DNA of 5,856 bases from Terriglobia bacterium (GTDB lineage Bacteria > Acidobacteriota > Terriglobia > UBA7540): NCBI GenBank assembly GCA_030042795.1, contig JASHYZ010000090.1, forward strand, positions 1 to 5,856, given 5' to 3'. The notes beneath the pieces are model-generated. The model was not told the DNA's origin. It searched no databases and was given only the letters and a program-made list of their open reading frames with translations. Every line of letters begins with the position of its first letter. The stretch's first letter is position 1. Made by a program: the position numbers and the translations under genes. Of the stretch, positions 1 through 5,639 are shown one piece after another.

Positions 1-455
1 CCTAGCACTTCGAAGCCCGCTTCGCGAAAGGCTTCCACAGTAAGGAAGCGCTGGTTACTGTGGGCATGGGCGGGGACGCCCAGCATCACCTCGATCGCGT
101 CGGACTTGGCGGCGGGCAGGTTCGAGCCCGCCAGCAGTTGGTCTCGCAGAGAAGTGAGGAGGCCGGCCAGAAGCTCCCGCATAGGAATGACTTGTTCGCC
201 GATCTGCACGCGGGTTTCCGGTCCCGCCTGCTCCAGCAGCCGCTTGACAGACCGCACCACCGTCCATCCCGGCTCTTCCTGGGCCGCCCACGCCGCCCAG
301 CCGAACAGTCTCTCTTGGCCTCGTACGGCGACCAGCGGCGGGAACCATTCATGGTTGGCCCCGTTCGGCGCCTCGAACATCACCACCGGGTAGTTGCCGC
401 GATCCACGTAAGCTGCGACAACGCGCGTGGTGCCAAAATCAATGCCCAACCTCAT
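1..455 (-). CDS. Hsp70/DnaK-like ATPase, N-terminal part (cut by window edge)
   Basis: The first 151 residues of an Hsp70-family protein are present; the gene continues beyond the left edge. The protein opens MRLGIDFGTTRVV, the phosphate-1 loop of the actin/Hsp70 ATPase fold (GIDFGTT at residues 4-10). 'VVRSVKRLLEQ' (67-77) sits where DnaK has its conserved '..IKRLIG' segment. 'GVPAHAHSNQRFLTVEAFREAGFEVL' (about 126-151) matches the DnaK 'TVPAYF...QR..T..AG..AGLEV' region before the phosphate-2 motif. It should bind and hydrolyse ATP and act as a cytoplasmic chaperone or chaperone-like protein. The divergence from canonical DnaK suggests one of the accessory Hsp70-like (YegD/HscC-type) families rather than dnaK itself. 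The substrate-binding half is not in view, so the subfamily is open. An in-frame TGA two codons upstream makes this ATG the earliest possible start. No strong Shine-Dalgarno is visible; AGAGG lies about 17 nt upstream. The propeller gene upstream on the same strand ends 237 nt away, so co-transcription is possible but not evident. Confidence 0.88.
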   Translation of the reverse strand, partial: MRLGIDFGTTRVVAAYVDRGNYPVVMFEAPNGANHEWFPPLVAVRGQERLFGWAAWAAQEEPGWTVVRSVKRLLEQAGPETRVQIGEQVIPMRELLAGLLTSLRDQLLAGSNLPAAKSDAIEVMLGVPAHAHSNQRFLTVEAFREAGFEVL

Positions 456-692
456 GGTTCAAGCGTTCAGCCTCTCCGAAATGCCCCCCAAACCTCAATG
501 ATAGCACTCGTTGGCTGAGCCAGGCGCACACGGCGTGGGCAAACCGGTGCGCCACTCCCAGGTAGAAGAGTGACCCGCGAAGGCGTGGCCGGAACCAGAC
601 TGAAAACGCACGGGGTGTGCGGAGCGATCTGGCAGGGCAGAACGGCTGCCCCAGTCCCAGCGGGTTTTTGCTCTGTACCAAAGCCGAAAGTA

Positions 693-1742
693 CTACTGGC
701 CGAACACCAGCAAGGTAAACGAACCGGGCACCATCGAGGGCCGCCGGCGTTCACCTGGCTGGGCGCCGGGCGGCGGTGGAGCAAATTCGGCGGTCACCAA
801 AAAGACATTGTGGTTTGTGGGGTCCACTTCCATGGTGCGCGCGCCGCGTTGCGTTTGGACGTTCTGCACCACCGTGTATTTATCGGGGCTGTCCTCATGA
901 ACCACGGTCAGCGTCCCGTCGCCGTTGGAGCTGAACGCCAGTTGCGTTCCAGGGTCGAAGCGATTGGCATCCACACCCTGGCCGATCGGAACAGTCGCCA
1001 CCAATTTGCCGTTGTCCGCGTCCAGAACGGCCATCATCTTGTTGTGGCATCCCACGAAAAGCCGATGATGCTCGGCGTCTATCGCCAGTCCGGAAGGGCT
1101 CTCGCACGGCGCGAGCGGCCAGCGGTTGAGTACTTTCAAGTTTTTCGAGTCGATCTCCAGTTCGATGCTCTGGTCCTCAAGGTTGTTATAAACGTGGCCC
1201 TCGCCGTCGGTGGCGGCAAATTCCGGACGGCCGCCCAAGTCGATATTACCAGCCACATTGCCTGTCGCAGCGTCAATGGCGGTTGCGGTCTTGCCGTGAC
1301 CGCAGAAAGCGAAAACGCGCTTCGAGGCGGGGTCATAAATAATGCCATCCGGACCCTCCCCCGTCTTTGCAGTGCTCGTCGCCTTGAGCGTCTTCAAATC
1401 GAAAATGGTGACTTGGTTCGCTTGCCCTTCACTGATGAAGCCGCGACCAAACTCAGCCGCAACGGCGATGCCGTGCACGCCCTTCAAATCTGGAATGTCA
1501 CCAACCACTTTGTAGGAGTCAGCGTCGATCACCATCACGTGCGTTCCCCGGGATATAAATAGGTGCCTTGCCGGGGGATCAATTCCCAAATAATCCCAAA
1601 AACCTTCGCCTCCCAGCGTCACCTTTTGCAGCAGATGATATCCGCTTGCCGGCGCTCTGAATCCCTTGAAGCCGGCCGGAGCGGCCACAACAGCCAGGCA
1701 CGCCAGCGTTACCAGCAAGACTAGAATCCCATTGCGTCTCAT
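693..1742 (-). CDS. Exported YncE-like beta-propeller protein (YVTN/NHL-type repeats)
   Basis: 349 residues. A signal peptide is clear: RR at 2-3, a hydrophobic core at about 6-20 (ILVLLVTLACLAVVA), and likely cleavage near AAPAG. The mature part is built of ~40-residue repeats, each with a strand ending in a 'V.D...GK' type turn: VMVIDADSYKVVGDI (69-83), VTIFDLKTLKATST (111-124), ATAIDAATGNVAGNI (153-167), LEIDSKNLKVLNRW (195-208), MAVLDADNGKLVATV (237-251) and TVVHEDSPDKYTVV (279-292). The pattern fits a seven-bladed propeller of the YncE/surface-antigen type. A low-complexity Pro/Arg insert (residues 321-338, with PPPP at 322-325) precedes the last strand SFTLLVFG; I recall this arrangement from acidobacterial homologues. 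No catalytic motif is visible, so the role is unknown; a periplasmic or surface binding scaffold is plausible. The ATG has AGGG five bases upstream (minus strand). It is transcribed divergently from the amidohydrolase across 243 bp. Single Cys residues at 147, 213 and 232 could form a disulfide after export. Confidence 0.85.
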   Translation of the reverse strand: MRRNGILVLLVTLACLAVVAAPAGFKGFRAPASGYHLLQKVTLGGEGFWDYLGIDPPARHLFISRGTHVMVIDADSYKVVGDIPDLKGVHGIAVAAEFGRGFISEGQANQVTIFDLKTLKATSTAKTGEGPDGIIYDPASKRVFAFCGHGKTATAIDAATGNVAGNIDLGGRPEFAATDGEGHVYNNLEDQSIELEIDSKNLKVLNRWPLAPCESPSGLAIDAEHHRLFVGCHNKMMAVLDADNGKLVATVPIGQGVDANRFDPGTQLAFSSNGDGTLTVVHEDSPDKYTVVQNVQTQRGARTMEVDPTNHNVFLVTAEFAPPPPGAQPGERRRPSMVPGSFTLLVFGQ

Positions 1743-1985
1743 GAATTCCCTACCTGAGGTTGATTACGGGCGCATGCTACGAGACGCGGACCGGGAAACC
1801 CGACCGCGCTCCAAGCTTGGGCCATCGCGCCGGACACAACTTCACTTATCCGTATTTGCAATCTTTCAAGAATAGAGACGATAGCCGCCGACGAAAAGTG
1901 ACACGTTTTGGTCGATGGCTGAAGGCCCAAAGAGACAGAGATGTGTGCGGCAGCTCGAAGCAATAGTGATATCATCGGGAGCCTC
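1743..1985. promoter_or_regulatory. Divergent intergenic region between propeller and amidohydrolase genes
   Basis: Both genes start at the ends of this 243-bp segment and point away from each other, so promoters for both must lie here or inside the flanking genes. I could not find a hexamer pair with good spacing on either strand. The AT-richest part (about 1844-1880, containing TTGCAATCTTTCAAGAATAG) is the most promoter-like. No palindromic operator or hairpin stands out. The call rests on gene orientation, not on a recognised promoter. Confidence 0.4.
1977..1981 (+). promoter_or_regulatory. Ribosome binding site that decides the amidohydrolase start
   Basis: GGGAG lies four bases before the ATG at 1986. 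An in-frame ATG at 1941 would add 15 residues (MCAAARSNSDIIGSL) in front of the signal peptide and has only a weak AGAGACAGAG upstream. The 1986 start puts the positively charged MRTSFCIFR directly before the hydrophobic core, as expected for an exported protein. Confidence 0.6.
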
Positions 1986-3287
1986 ATGAGAACAAGTTTT
2001 TGCATCTTCCGAATAGCGTCGCTGCTCTGGGCATCCCAGTTTCTCTTCTCTCCTCTGTTCGCTCAGTTTCCATCGCCTGAGGCGAAGCGCCCCATCGTGC
2101 TACACGCCGCGCGGCTGCTCGACATCGAGAGCGGCAAATTGATTACGCCCGGCGAAGTGCTGGTGCAAGGGGAGCGAATCGCGGAGGTGGGCACTGAAGT
2201 TAAGCGTCCCGAGGGAGCGGAAGTGATCGACTTGGGCGATCGCACGCTGCTGCCGGGATTGATTGACGCTCACGTTCACCTCTTCCTGCACCCGGGTAAC
2301 GAAGCGCTGCAGACGGTACTGGAATCCGTGCCGCAGCGGACGATTACCGCTACCCTGGCGGCCAGGGACGACTTGATGGCTGGCTTCACGGCCGAGCGGG
2401 ACATGGGGACGGAAGGGGCGGGCTCCGCTTCCACCGCGGTTCGCAATGCGATTGACAACGGTTCAATTCCGGGACCGCGCTTGCGCGTCAGCGGCAACGC
2501 GGTGGATATCCTCGGCGGGCACGAAGACGCCAACTTCGGCAATCCCGAGCAGCACCTGCTCTCAAATGCGACCTATGCCAACAATGCAGATGAGCTGGTG
2601 ACGGTAATCCGCCAGCAAATCAAAGAGGGAGCCGACTTCATTAAAATCTATGAGACCGGCCCGGACTCCCTGCTCACCGGCCGATTCTCGACACCCTACC
2701 AGTACACCGAGGCGGAGCTCAGCGCCGCCGTGCGGGAGGCCGCGCGTGTGGGCAAGCGCGTCGCCGTCCATGACACAGGCGAGCCGGGAACCCTGTATGC
2801 AGCGCAGGCCGGCGTGGCCTCCATCGACCACGCCTTTCAGCTCAGCGACGAAACCATGCGAATCATGAAAGAGAAACAGATCTTCGCCGTGCCGACGTTT
2901 ACCATCGTGGAATATTTCGCGGAGCACTCCAAGCCGCCTCAGAGTGACTGGGACCAACAGATGCTCAAGTTCCACGCGGAGGAGTTTCCCAAGCAGCTTG
3001 CGGCCGGAGTGCCCATGGCCGTAGGGTCAGATGTTGGTCCTTTTCCCCACGGCACGCAGGCGCGGGAGTTTGTGCTGATGGTCAAGTACGGTATGTCACC
3101 GCTGGCGGTGCTGCAGGCTGACATGCTTAACGGAGCGAAGTTGCTCGGCTGGCAAAATCAGATCGGCGCGTTAAAGCCGGGCTACTTCGCTGACGTTGTC
3201 GCGGTCCCAGGTGATCCGCTCAACGACATCAGCGTGCTCGAGCACGTCAGCTTTGTGATGAAAGGTGGTGTGATCTACAGGAGGTGA
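1986..3287 (+). CDS. Exported metal-dependent amidohydrolase (imidazolonepropionase/prolidase-like)
   Basis: 433 residues from the chosen ATG. A signal peptide covers residues 1-26 (hydrophobic core about 9-24, likely cleavage at LFA-QF). The small N-terminal beta-sandwich strand region follows ('IVLHAARLLDIESG', then 'VLVQGERIAEVG'), then a TIM-barrel with all the metal ligands of the amidohydrolase superfamily: GLIDAHVHL with H96 and H98, the likely carboxylated Lys K220 in GADFIKIY, H262 in VAVHDTG, H282 in SIDHAFQ, and catalytic D349 in AVGSDVGP. The C-terminus 'GYFADVVAVPGDPLNDISVLEHVSFVMKGG' returns to the beta-sandwich. Length and motif order match the binuclear imidazolonepropionase-like / Xaa-Pro dipeptidase-like group. 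Members hydrolyse cyclic amides, N-acyl amino acids, dipeptides or similar C-N bonds, so the substrate cannot be read from the sequence. Export implies action in the periplasm or outside the cell. The gene is monocistronic here: divergent from the propeller and convergent with the xylanase. All catalytic residues are intact. Confidence 0.92.
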   Translation: MRTSFCIFRIASLLWASQFLFSPLFAQFPSPEAKRPIVLHAARLLDIESGKLITPGEVLVQGERIAEVGTEVKRPEGAEVIDLGDRTLLPGLIDAHVHLFLHPGNEALQTVLESVPQRTITATLAARDDLMAGFTAERDMGTEGAGSASTAVRNAIDNGSIPGPRLRVSGNAVDILGGHEDANFGNPEQHLLSNATYANNADELVTVIRQQIKEGADFIKIYETGPDSLLTGRFSTPYQYTEAELSAAVREAARVGKRVAVHDTGEPGTLYAAQAGVASIDHAFQLSDETMRIMKEKQIFAVPTFTIVEYFAEHSKPPQSDWDQQMLKFHAEEFPKQLAAGVPMAVGSDVGPFPHGTQAREFVLMVKYGMSPLAVLQADMLNGAKLLGWQNQIGALKPGYFADVVAVPGDPLNDISVLEHVSFVMKGGVIYRR

Positions 3288-3307
3288 GCCGTTAGCGGTC
3301 AGCCGTC
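3287..3307. repeat. Short heptamer tandem repeat at the amidohydrolase stop
   Basis: Three consecutive seven-base units, AGCCGTT, AGCGGTC and AGCCGTC, differ from each other at one or two positions. The first unit starts on the last base of the TGA stop codon. Degenerate heptamer runs of this kind are known as intergenic microsatellite-like elements in several phyla (for example the STRR heptamers of cyanobacteria). Three units could arise by chance, so the call is tentative. Confidence 0.45.
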
Positions 3308-3335
3308 AAGGGCGGAATAGAGGTTTAATAAACTA

Positions 3336-3452
3336 ACTAACCCGTTTGCTTTCATATAGATCGTGGCCTACCCAAACTAACCTACTTGTTTTCATCAACA
3401 TCGTGGGTTCCCAGCGCCGATCCTTTGTTATCAACAACATCGTGGGTTCTTC
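3336..3452. repeat. Three degenerate tandem copies of a ~40-bp unit
   Basis: ATCGTGG recurs at 3360, 3400 and 3439, giving spacings of 40 and 39 bases. Copies 1 and 2 also share ACTAACC (3336 and 3376) and TTTCAT just before the ATCGTGG core. Copies 2 and 3 share the 15-mer CAACATCGTGGGTTC. On the minus strand the unit reads GAACCCACGATGTTG followed by an A-rich stretch. Conservation falls along the unit, so this is an old or fast-diverging array. It is not a CRISPR: there is no invariant repeat separated by unique spacers. It may belong to a dispersed noncoding family of the host genome. Confidence 0.65.
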
Positions 3453-3669
3453 CTTCGTTTCGCGTTTTTTTGAGAGTCCCTTTCCGTTCCCACGACGCGC
3501 CGACAGCACCGCTGCTGGACCTAGAGTCCGTTGGATTCGGCGTTACTGCGATGAGCAAAGACATGTTCTGTCGCCCTGTTGTCGATTAACTTCTTATATA
3601 TAACTAAACAACACTGATGTCAAGTGAAATCTCTGCTTGGTAGTGGTGTCATTTGATGGGCGAAACCCT

Positions 3670-3769
3670 CCGGGACGCAGTCATTCCCGCGAAAGCGAGA
3701 ATCCACTTCGTTGATACCCTCTTTTCCAAGGACTGGATTCCCGCTTTCGCGGGAATGACTGCGTCCCGG
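3670..3769. repeat. 100-bp inverted repeat of the ATTCCCGCGAAAGCGGGAAT (REP/MITE-like) family
   Basis: Arms at 3670-3705 and 3734-3769 are 36 bases long and complementary except for one position (A3698). They are separated by a 28-base loop. Each arm carries its own small palindrome; in the right arm TTCCCGC (3738-3744) and GCGGGAA (3749-3755) enclose TTTC. The core TCATTCCCGCGAAAGCG is a very widely spread intergenic repeat in environmental bacteria and resembles neisserial dRS3-type sequences. Its six-frame products (VIPAKA..., FAGMT, HSRESGNP, RFRGND) are recurrent false proteins in databases. There is no transposase here, so if mobile it is non-autonomous. Placed between convergent genes, the long stem could also stop or stabilise transcripts from either side. 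No flanking target duplication is obvious. Confidence 0.85.
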
Positions 3770-3867
3770 GCTTTTAGCAAGCTTTTTTCGAGCAGTTCTT
3801 CGGAACCTCATCAACACAGGGTTTCTACACATAGATCGTCTACCAGAGAGCTTGTGGCGTTTCGTTG

Positions 3868-3898
3868 TTTTGGTTGCGGCCCCGCCGCGCCGGGGTAC
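3868..3898. repeat. Direct repeat, first copy (TTTTGGTTGCGGCCC unit)
   Basis: TTTTGGTTGCGGCCC at 3868-3882 is repeated exactly at 4044-4058. Similarity continues past the 15-mer with a small gap (CCGCGCCGGGGTAC here, CCGCGCGGGGGCTAC in the second copy). A weaker match, GTGG-n-G...T-rich, extends to the left of both. The unit is GC-rich and partly self-complementary. Confidence 0.55.
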
Positions 3899-3974
3899 CA
3901 ACGTTCACTTTCTTCTCGGGCCGCGAAGAATTTGCAAGACGGCTAGGCTTAGAAATTGACTTCTATCGGCACGC

Positions 3975-4045
3975 AAGAAAAGCGCACCACAGAGGGCACA
4001 GAGAAAACCTCTGTGGCCTCTGTGATCTCCGTGGTGGGTTTTCTT
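3975..4045. repeat. Inverted repeat of the CACAGAG/CTCTGTG type
   Basis: The inner arms 3985-4003 and 4018-4036 pair over 19 bases with three mismatches (CACCAC and CACAGAG blocks against CTCTGTG and GTGGTG). The outer arms AAGAAAA (3975-3981) and TTTTCTT (4039-4045) pair perfectly across a small 3/2 internal bulge. The loop is 14 bases (4004-4017) and contains another CTCTGTGG. Runs of CACAGAG/CTCTGTG with ACCAC/GTGGT ends are a recurrent intergenic repeat in environmental genomes, from memory. On the plus strand the outer arm gives a T-rich 3' side, so terminator activity is possible. Confidence 0.7.
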
Positions 4046-4077
4046 TTGGTTGCGGCCCAAGGCCGCGCGGGGGCTAC
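4044..4077. repeat. Direct repeat, second copy (TTTTGGTTGCGGCCC unit)
   Basis: This is the partner of the copy at 3868. It directly adjoins the CTCTGTG inverted repeat and overlaps its outer arm by two bases. GCGGCC (4052-4057) and GGCCGC (4061-4066) form a six-pair hairpin with a CAA loop. That suggests the unit is itself a short palindromic element, with the first copy degenerated. Confidence 0.5.
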
Positions 4078-4100
4078 TTTGCTCCTCCACGTCGGTTTAT

Positions 4101-4124
4101 CCCGGCGCACTCATTCGCGCCGGG
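4101..4124 (-). terminator. GC-rich hairpin just after the xylanase stop
   Basis: CCCGGCGC (4101-4108) and GCGCCGGG (4117-4124) form a perfect eight-pair stem with an eight-base loop. The stem starts five bases beyond the xylanase TGA. In the direction of xylanase transcription the stem is followed by ATAAACCG, not a U-run, so it is not a canonical intrinsic terminator. It may still define or protect the 3' end of the mRNA. Confidence 0.45.
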
Positions 4125-4129
4125 AGTCC

Positions 4130-5269
4130 TCACTGCCCCAGCCTCACCGGCGGCTGCGTGACGGACTCAAACGCCTTTAGCACCGCATCGTAACAGAGCT
4201 TTGGCTTATAGTTGGCGTCGAAGAGCAAACCCGCGCCTCGCTTGCCATGGCTGGAGGCCGGAATCCAGGAATAGCGGTCGGTGAAGCCCCAGGTCTGAAA
4301 AGCCGTGCAGCCGGGATTGCGCGCGCATATGCCGGCCACAAGGCCGTAAAGATCGGCCTGCTGCTTAGCGTCGGCCAGCGTCGAGGCCATACTTGGGCCC
4401 AACTTGGGAGCCGGACTCATTGATTGTCCCGAGCCTTGTTCCCCAAACTCCAAAGGCAGGCCTACGTCCATTTCGGTGATGTGAACTTGCACTCCGGCCG
4501 CGGCCAGCCTGCTGATATTGGCGTCGAGTGACGAGAGCCGCACGGCGTCGTCAAGCGAAAGGTGCATCTGAAGGCCGACGCCGTCAATGGGCACGCCACG
4601 GCGTTTGAAATCCTTGACCATGGCGTAGATCGCGTCCGACTTGGCGTTCAGACCCTCGGCGGCGTAGTCGTTATAGAACAGCAGCGCGGTCGGGTCCGCC
4701 TCACGGGCCCAGCGGAAGGCCTGCTCAATGTAAGCTGTCCCCCGCGACTTCAAGCCGATTCCTGGCCGGTCATACCAAATGGAGTGGCTGAGCCCACCTC
4801 GCTTATCGAAGGCCTCGTTCACTACATCCCAGGCAAACACCTTGCCGGCATAGTGCCCCGCCACACGCGCGATGTGCTGGTGCATGATTTCCCGGAGTTC
4901 GGGCGGGGTGAAATGTCCCTGCGCTAGCCAAGCGGGATTGCGAACGGCCCAGAGAAGGTTGTGACCTCGTACCTTCATCCGGTGCGCCTCCGCGAAGGCC
5001 ACCACTTGGTCGCCAGCCTCAAAGGTGAATTGGCCACGCCCCGGCTCCGTGTTCCGCCACTTCATCACGTTCTCGGGTTCAACCATGTTGAACTCGCGCG
5101 TGAGGGTTTCGGCATACGCGGCCTCGGGAAAATGCGCCGGATCCACGGCAGCGCTCATCAGCAGTCCGATCCGTCCGGCTGCCTCCCGAAGGGAGGACTC
5201 CTGATTGGCGGGCGTGGCAGCAGCCGCGGCGGCAGCCAAAACAGCAAACGGAATCAGAACACTTCTCAT
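4130..5269 (-). CDS. Exported GH10 endo-1,4-beta-xylanase
   Basis: 379 residues with a short signal peptide (MRSVLIPFAVLAAAAAAATP; cleavage near residues 18-22) and one GH10 TIM barrel, with no carbohydrate-binding module. Family landmarks are in order: NMVEPENVMKW (61-71, with substrate-binding E64, N67 and K70), RGHNLLW (101-107, H103), WDVVNEAFD (147-155, acid/base E152), FYNDY (198-202), GVGLQMHL (230-237, Q234 and H236), VHITEMDVG (262-270, nucleophile E266), TWGFTDRYSW (326-335) and P355KLCYDA near the end. It should cleave internal beta-1,4 bonds of xylan with retention of configuration, in the periplasm or outside. Oddities: Ala108 follows the Trp of the GHNLLW motif where most xylanases have His, and a Gly/Ser/Pro-rich insert (about 275-296) sits after the nucleophile strand. 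The ATG is chosen for the signal peptide; no clear Shine-Dalgarno precedes it, and a CGCGC/GCGCG hairpin (5281-5294) lies just upstream. It appears to be a single-gene unit. Confidence 0.95.
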   Translation of the reverse strand: MRSVLIPFAVLAAAAAAATPANQESSLREAAGRIGLLMSAAVDPAHFPEAAYAETLTREFNMVEPENVMKWRNTEPGRGQFTFEAGDQVVAFAEAHRMKVRGHNLLWAVRNPAWLAQGHFTPPELREIMHQHIARVAGHYAGKVFAWDVVNEAFDKRGGLSHSIWYDRPGIGLKSRGTAYIEQAFRWAREADPTALLFYNDYAAEGLNAKSDAIYAMVKDFKRRGVPIDGVGLQMHLSLDDAVRLSSLDANISRLAAAGVQVHITEMDVGLPLEFGEQGSGQSMSPAPKLGPSMASTLADAKQQADLYGLVAGICARNPGCTAFQTWGFTDRYSWIPASSHGKRGAGLLFDANYKPKLCYDAVLKAFESVTQPPVRLGQ

Positions 5270-5367
5270 GGCTCGTTCGACGCGCTGCTGCGCGTTATCT
5301 TCATGTTGTGCCCAGCGCGACCGGACGAAGGCAACAACGACCAGCGCCTTCTGCCGGCTGCCACGCT

Positions 5368-5395
5368 ATTGTACCTGGGTCTGCAGCGTCCGCAA
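5368..5395 (-). promoter_or_regulatory. Candidate sigma70-type promoter for the xylanase
   Basis: On the minus strand TTGCGG (5395-5390) is followed after 16 bases by TACAAT (5373-5368), which matches five of six bases of the -10 consensus. Transcription would start near 5361 and leave a leader of about 90 nt before the xylanase ATG. The -35 match is only three of six. A weaker alternative is TTGAGT-19-TATAGT, with its -10 at 5527-5522. Confidence 0.35.
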
Positions 5396-5521
5396 ACCCG
5401 GCATCGAACTTGTGAAGAGCAGACGTGAGAGTGACGGGGCGCCGTGTACCTGACTCCTCAGAACCAAAACCGAGGGGGGCGTCTCGAGTGGCCGTCTGAC
5501 CGATGGCTCCAATGGGAGGGA

Positions 5522-5580
5522 ACTATACAGAGCGCCCTGTGTCACGACTCAACTCGCTCTCTATAGTGCACGGTTTTTTT
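5522..5580 (+). terminator. Imperfect inverted repeat followed by a T-run
   Basis: ACTATACAGAGCG (5522-5534) and CGCTCTCTATAGT (5555-5567) pair over 13 bases with one mismatch and a 20-base loop. GCACGG and then seven T follow at 5574-5580. On the plus strand this resembles an intrinsic terminator, though the T-run starts six bases after the stem and no plus-strand gene is known to end here. Both arms contain TATAGT facing opposite ways, so a double promoter or protein-binding site is an alternative. Confidence 0.3.
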
Positions 5581-5633
5581 GGGGTTCGCGCGGATCGCTG
5601 GAGCCGGGGCTGAATGTCACGCTCGATCCACAT
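5523..5633 (-). pseudogene. Possible N-terminal remnant of a DUF4143-type AAA ATPase gene
   Basis: A 36-codon frame on the minus strand begins MWIERDIQPRLQRSA and ends at TAG. It is too short to stand out by length. Its opening fits the pattern M-[WY]-I-x-R-x-[IL]-x-x-x-L-x-x-[AS] that starts many DUF4143-type ATPases, which then continue into a GPRQxGKT Walker A loop about 20 residues in. Here the sequence diverges after about residue 15, no Walker A is found, and nothing in the next 250 bp resembles the rest of such a gene. I therefore read it as a gene whose body has been lost. There is no Shine-Dalgarno; the ATG lies seven bases after a -10-like hexamer, as in a leaderless transcript. The resemblance is from memory over few residues, so chance is possible. 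Confidence 0.35.
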
Positions 5634-5639
5634 ATACAA

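Larger units (their letters stand above)
3288..4129. other. Repeat-dense gene-free region between convergent genes
   Basis: This 842-bp stretch separates the stop codons of the amidohydrolase (plus) and the xylanase (minus). No open reading frame in it looks like a protein. Those at 3620-3946 are translations of an inverted repeat and give the familiar spurious peptides 'VIPAKA', 'FAGMT', 'HSRESGNP' and 'RFRGND'. It contains at least four separate repeat structures (listed individually) and a hairpin after the xylanase stop. The parts at 3453-3669 and 3770-3867 hold nothing I recognise, apart from T-runs at about 3464-3471 and 3783-3788. Base composition is more AT-rich at 3325-3480 and 3585-3615 than in the neighbouring genes. 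Confidence 0.8.

Noticed and set aside
635..651. GGGCAG/CTGCCC hairpin downstream of the propeller gene, considered as a terminator
   Set aside because: Only six pairs with no T-run on the minus-strand side, and over 40 bases after the stop; common by chance at this GC content.
439..681. 80-codon minus-strand frame between the propeller and the Hsp70-like gene
   Set aside because: It overlaps the supported Hsp70 start in another frame, has no ribosome binding site or recognisable features, and reads as translated noncoding DNA.
570..1562. Long open frame (330 codons) on the plus strand
   Set aside because: It is wholly antisense to the propeller gene, whose signal peptide and repeats are clear. 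The frame's product has no recognisable domain and biased composition, as expected from a GC-rich gene read on its other strand.
1941..1985. Upstream ATG extending the amidohydrolase by 15 residues
   Set aside because: It would bury the signal peptide behind a polar stretch, and its upstream sequence is a poorer ribosome binding site than GGGAG before 1986.
3336..3452. Regularly spaced repeats considered as a CRISPR array
   Set aside because: The whole unit is degenerate, with no constant repeat alternating with unique spacers. There are only three units and no cas gene nearby.
3770..3788. GCTT/AAGC mini-hairpin followed by six T, considered as an amidohydrolase terminator
   Set aside because: The stem has only four pairs and lies nearly 500 bases beyond the stop codon, so it is too weak to call.
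3620..3946. Open frames on both strands of 93-97 codons
   Set aside because: They are translations of the ATTCCCGCGAAAGCGGGAAT inverted repeat; peptides such as VIPAKA, HSRESGNP and RFRGND are well-known artefacts of that repeat.
5441..5459. GCCGTGTACCTGACTCCTC, resembling a motif I recall near REP-associated transposases
   Set aside because: There is no transposase, no second copy and no hairpin here; the resemblance is short and from memory.
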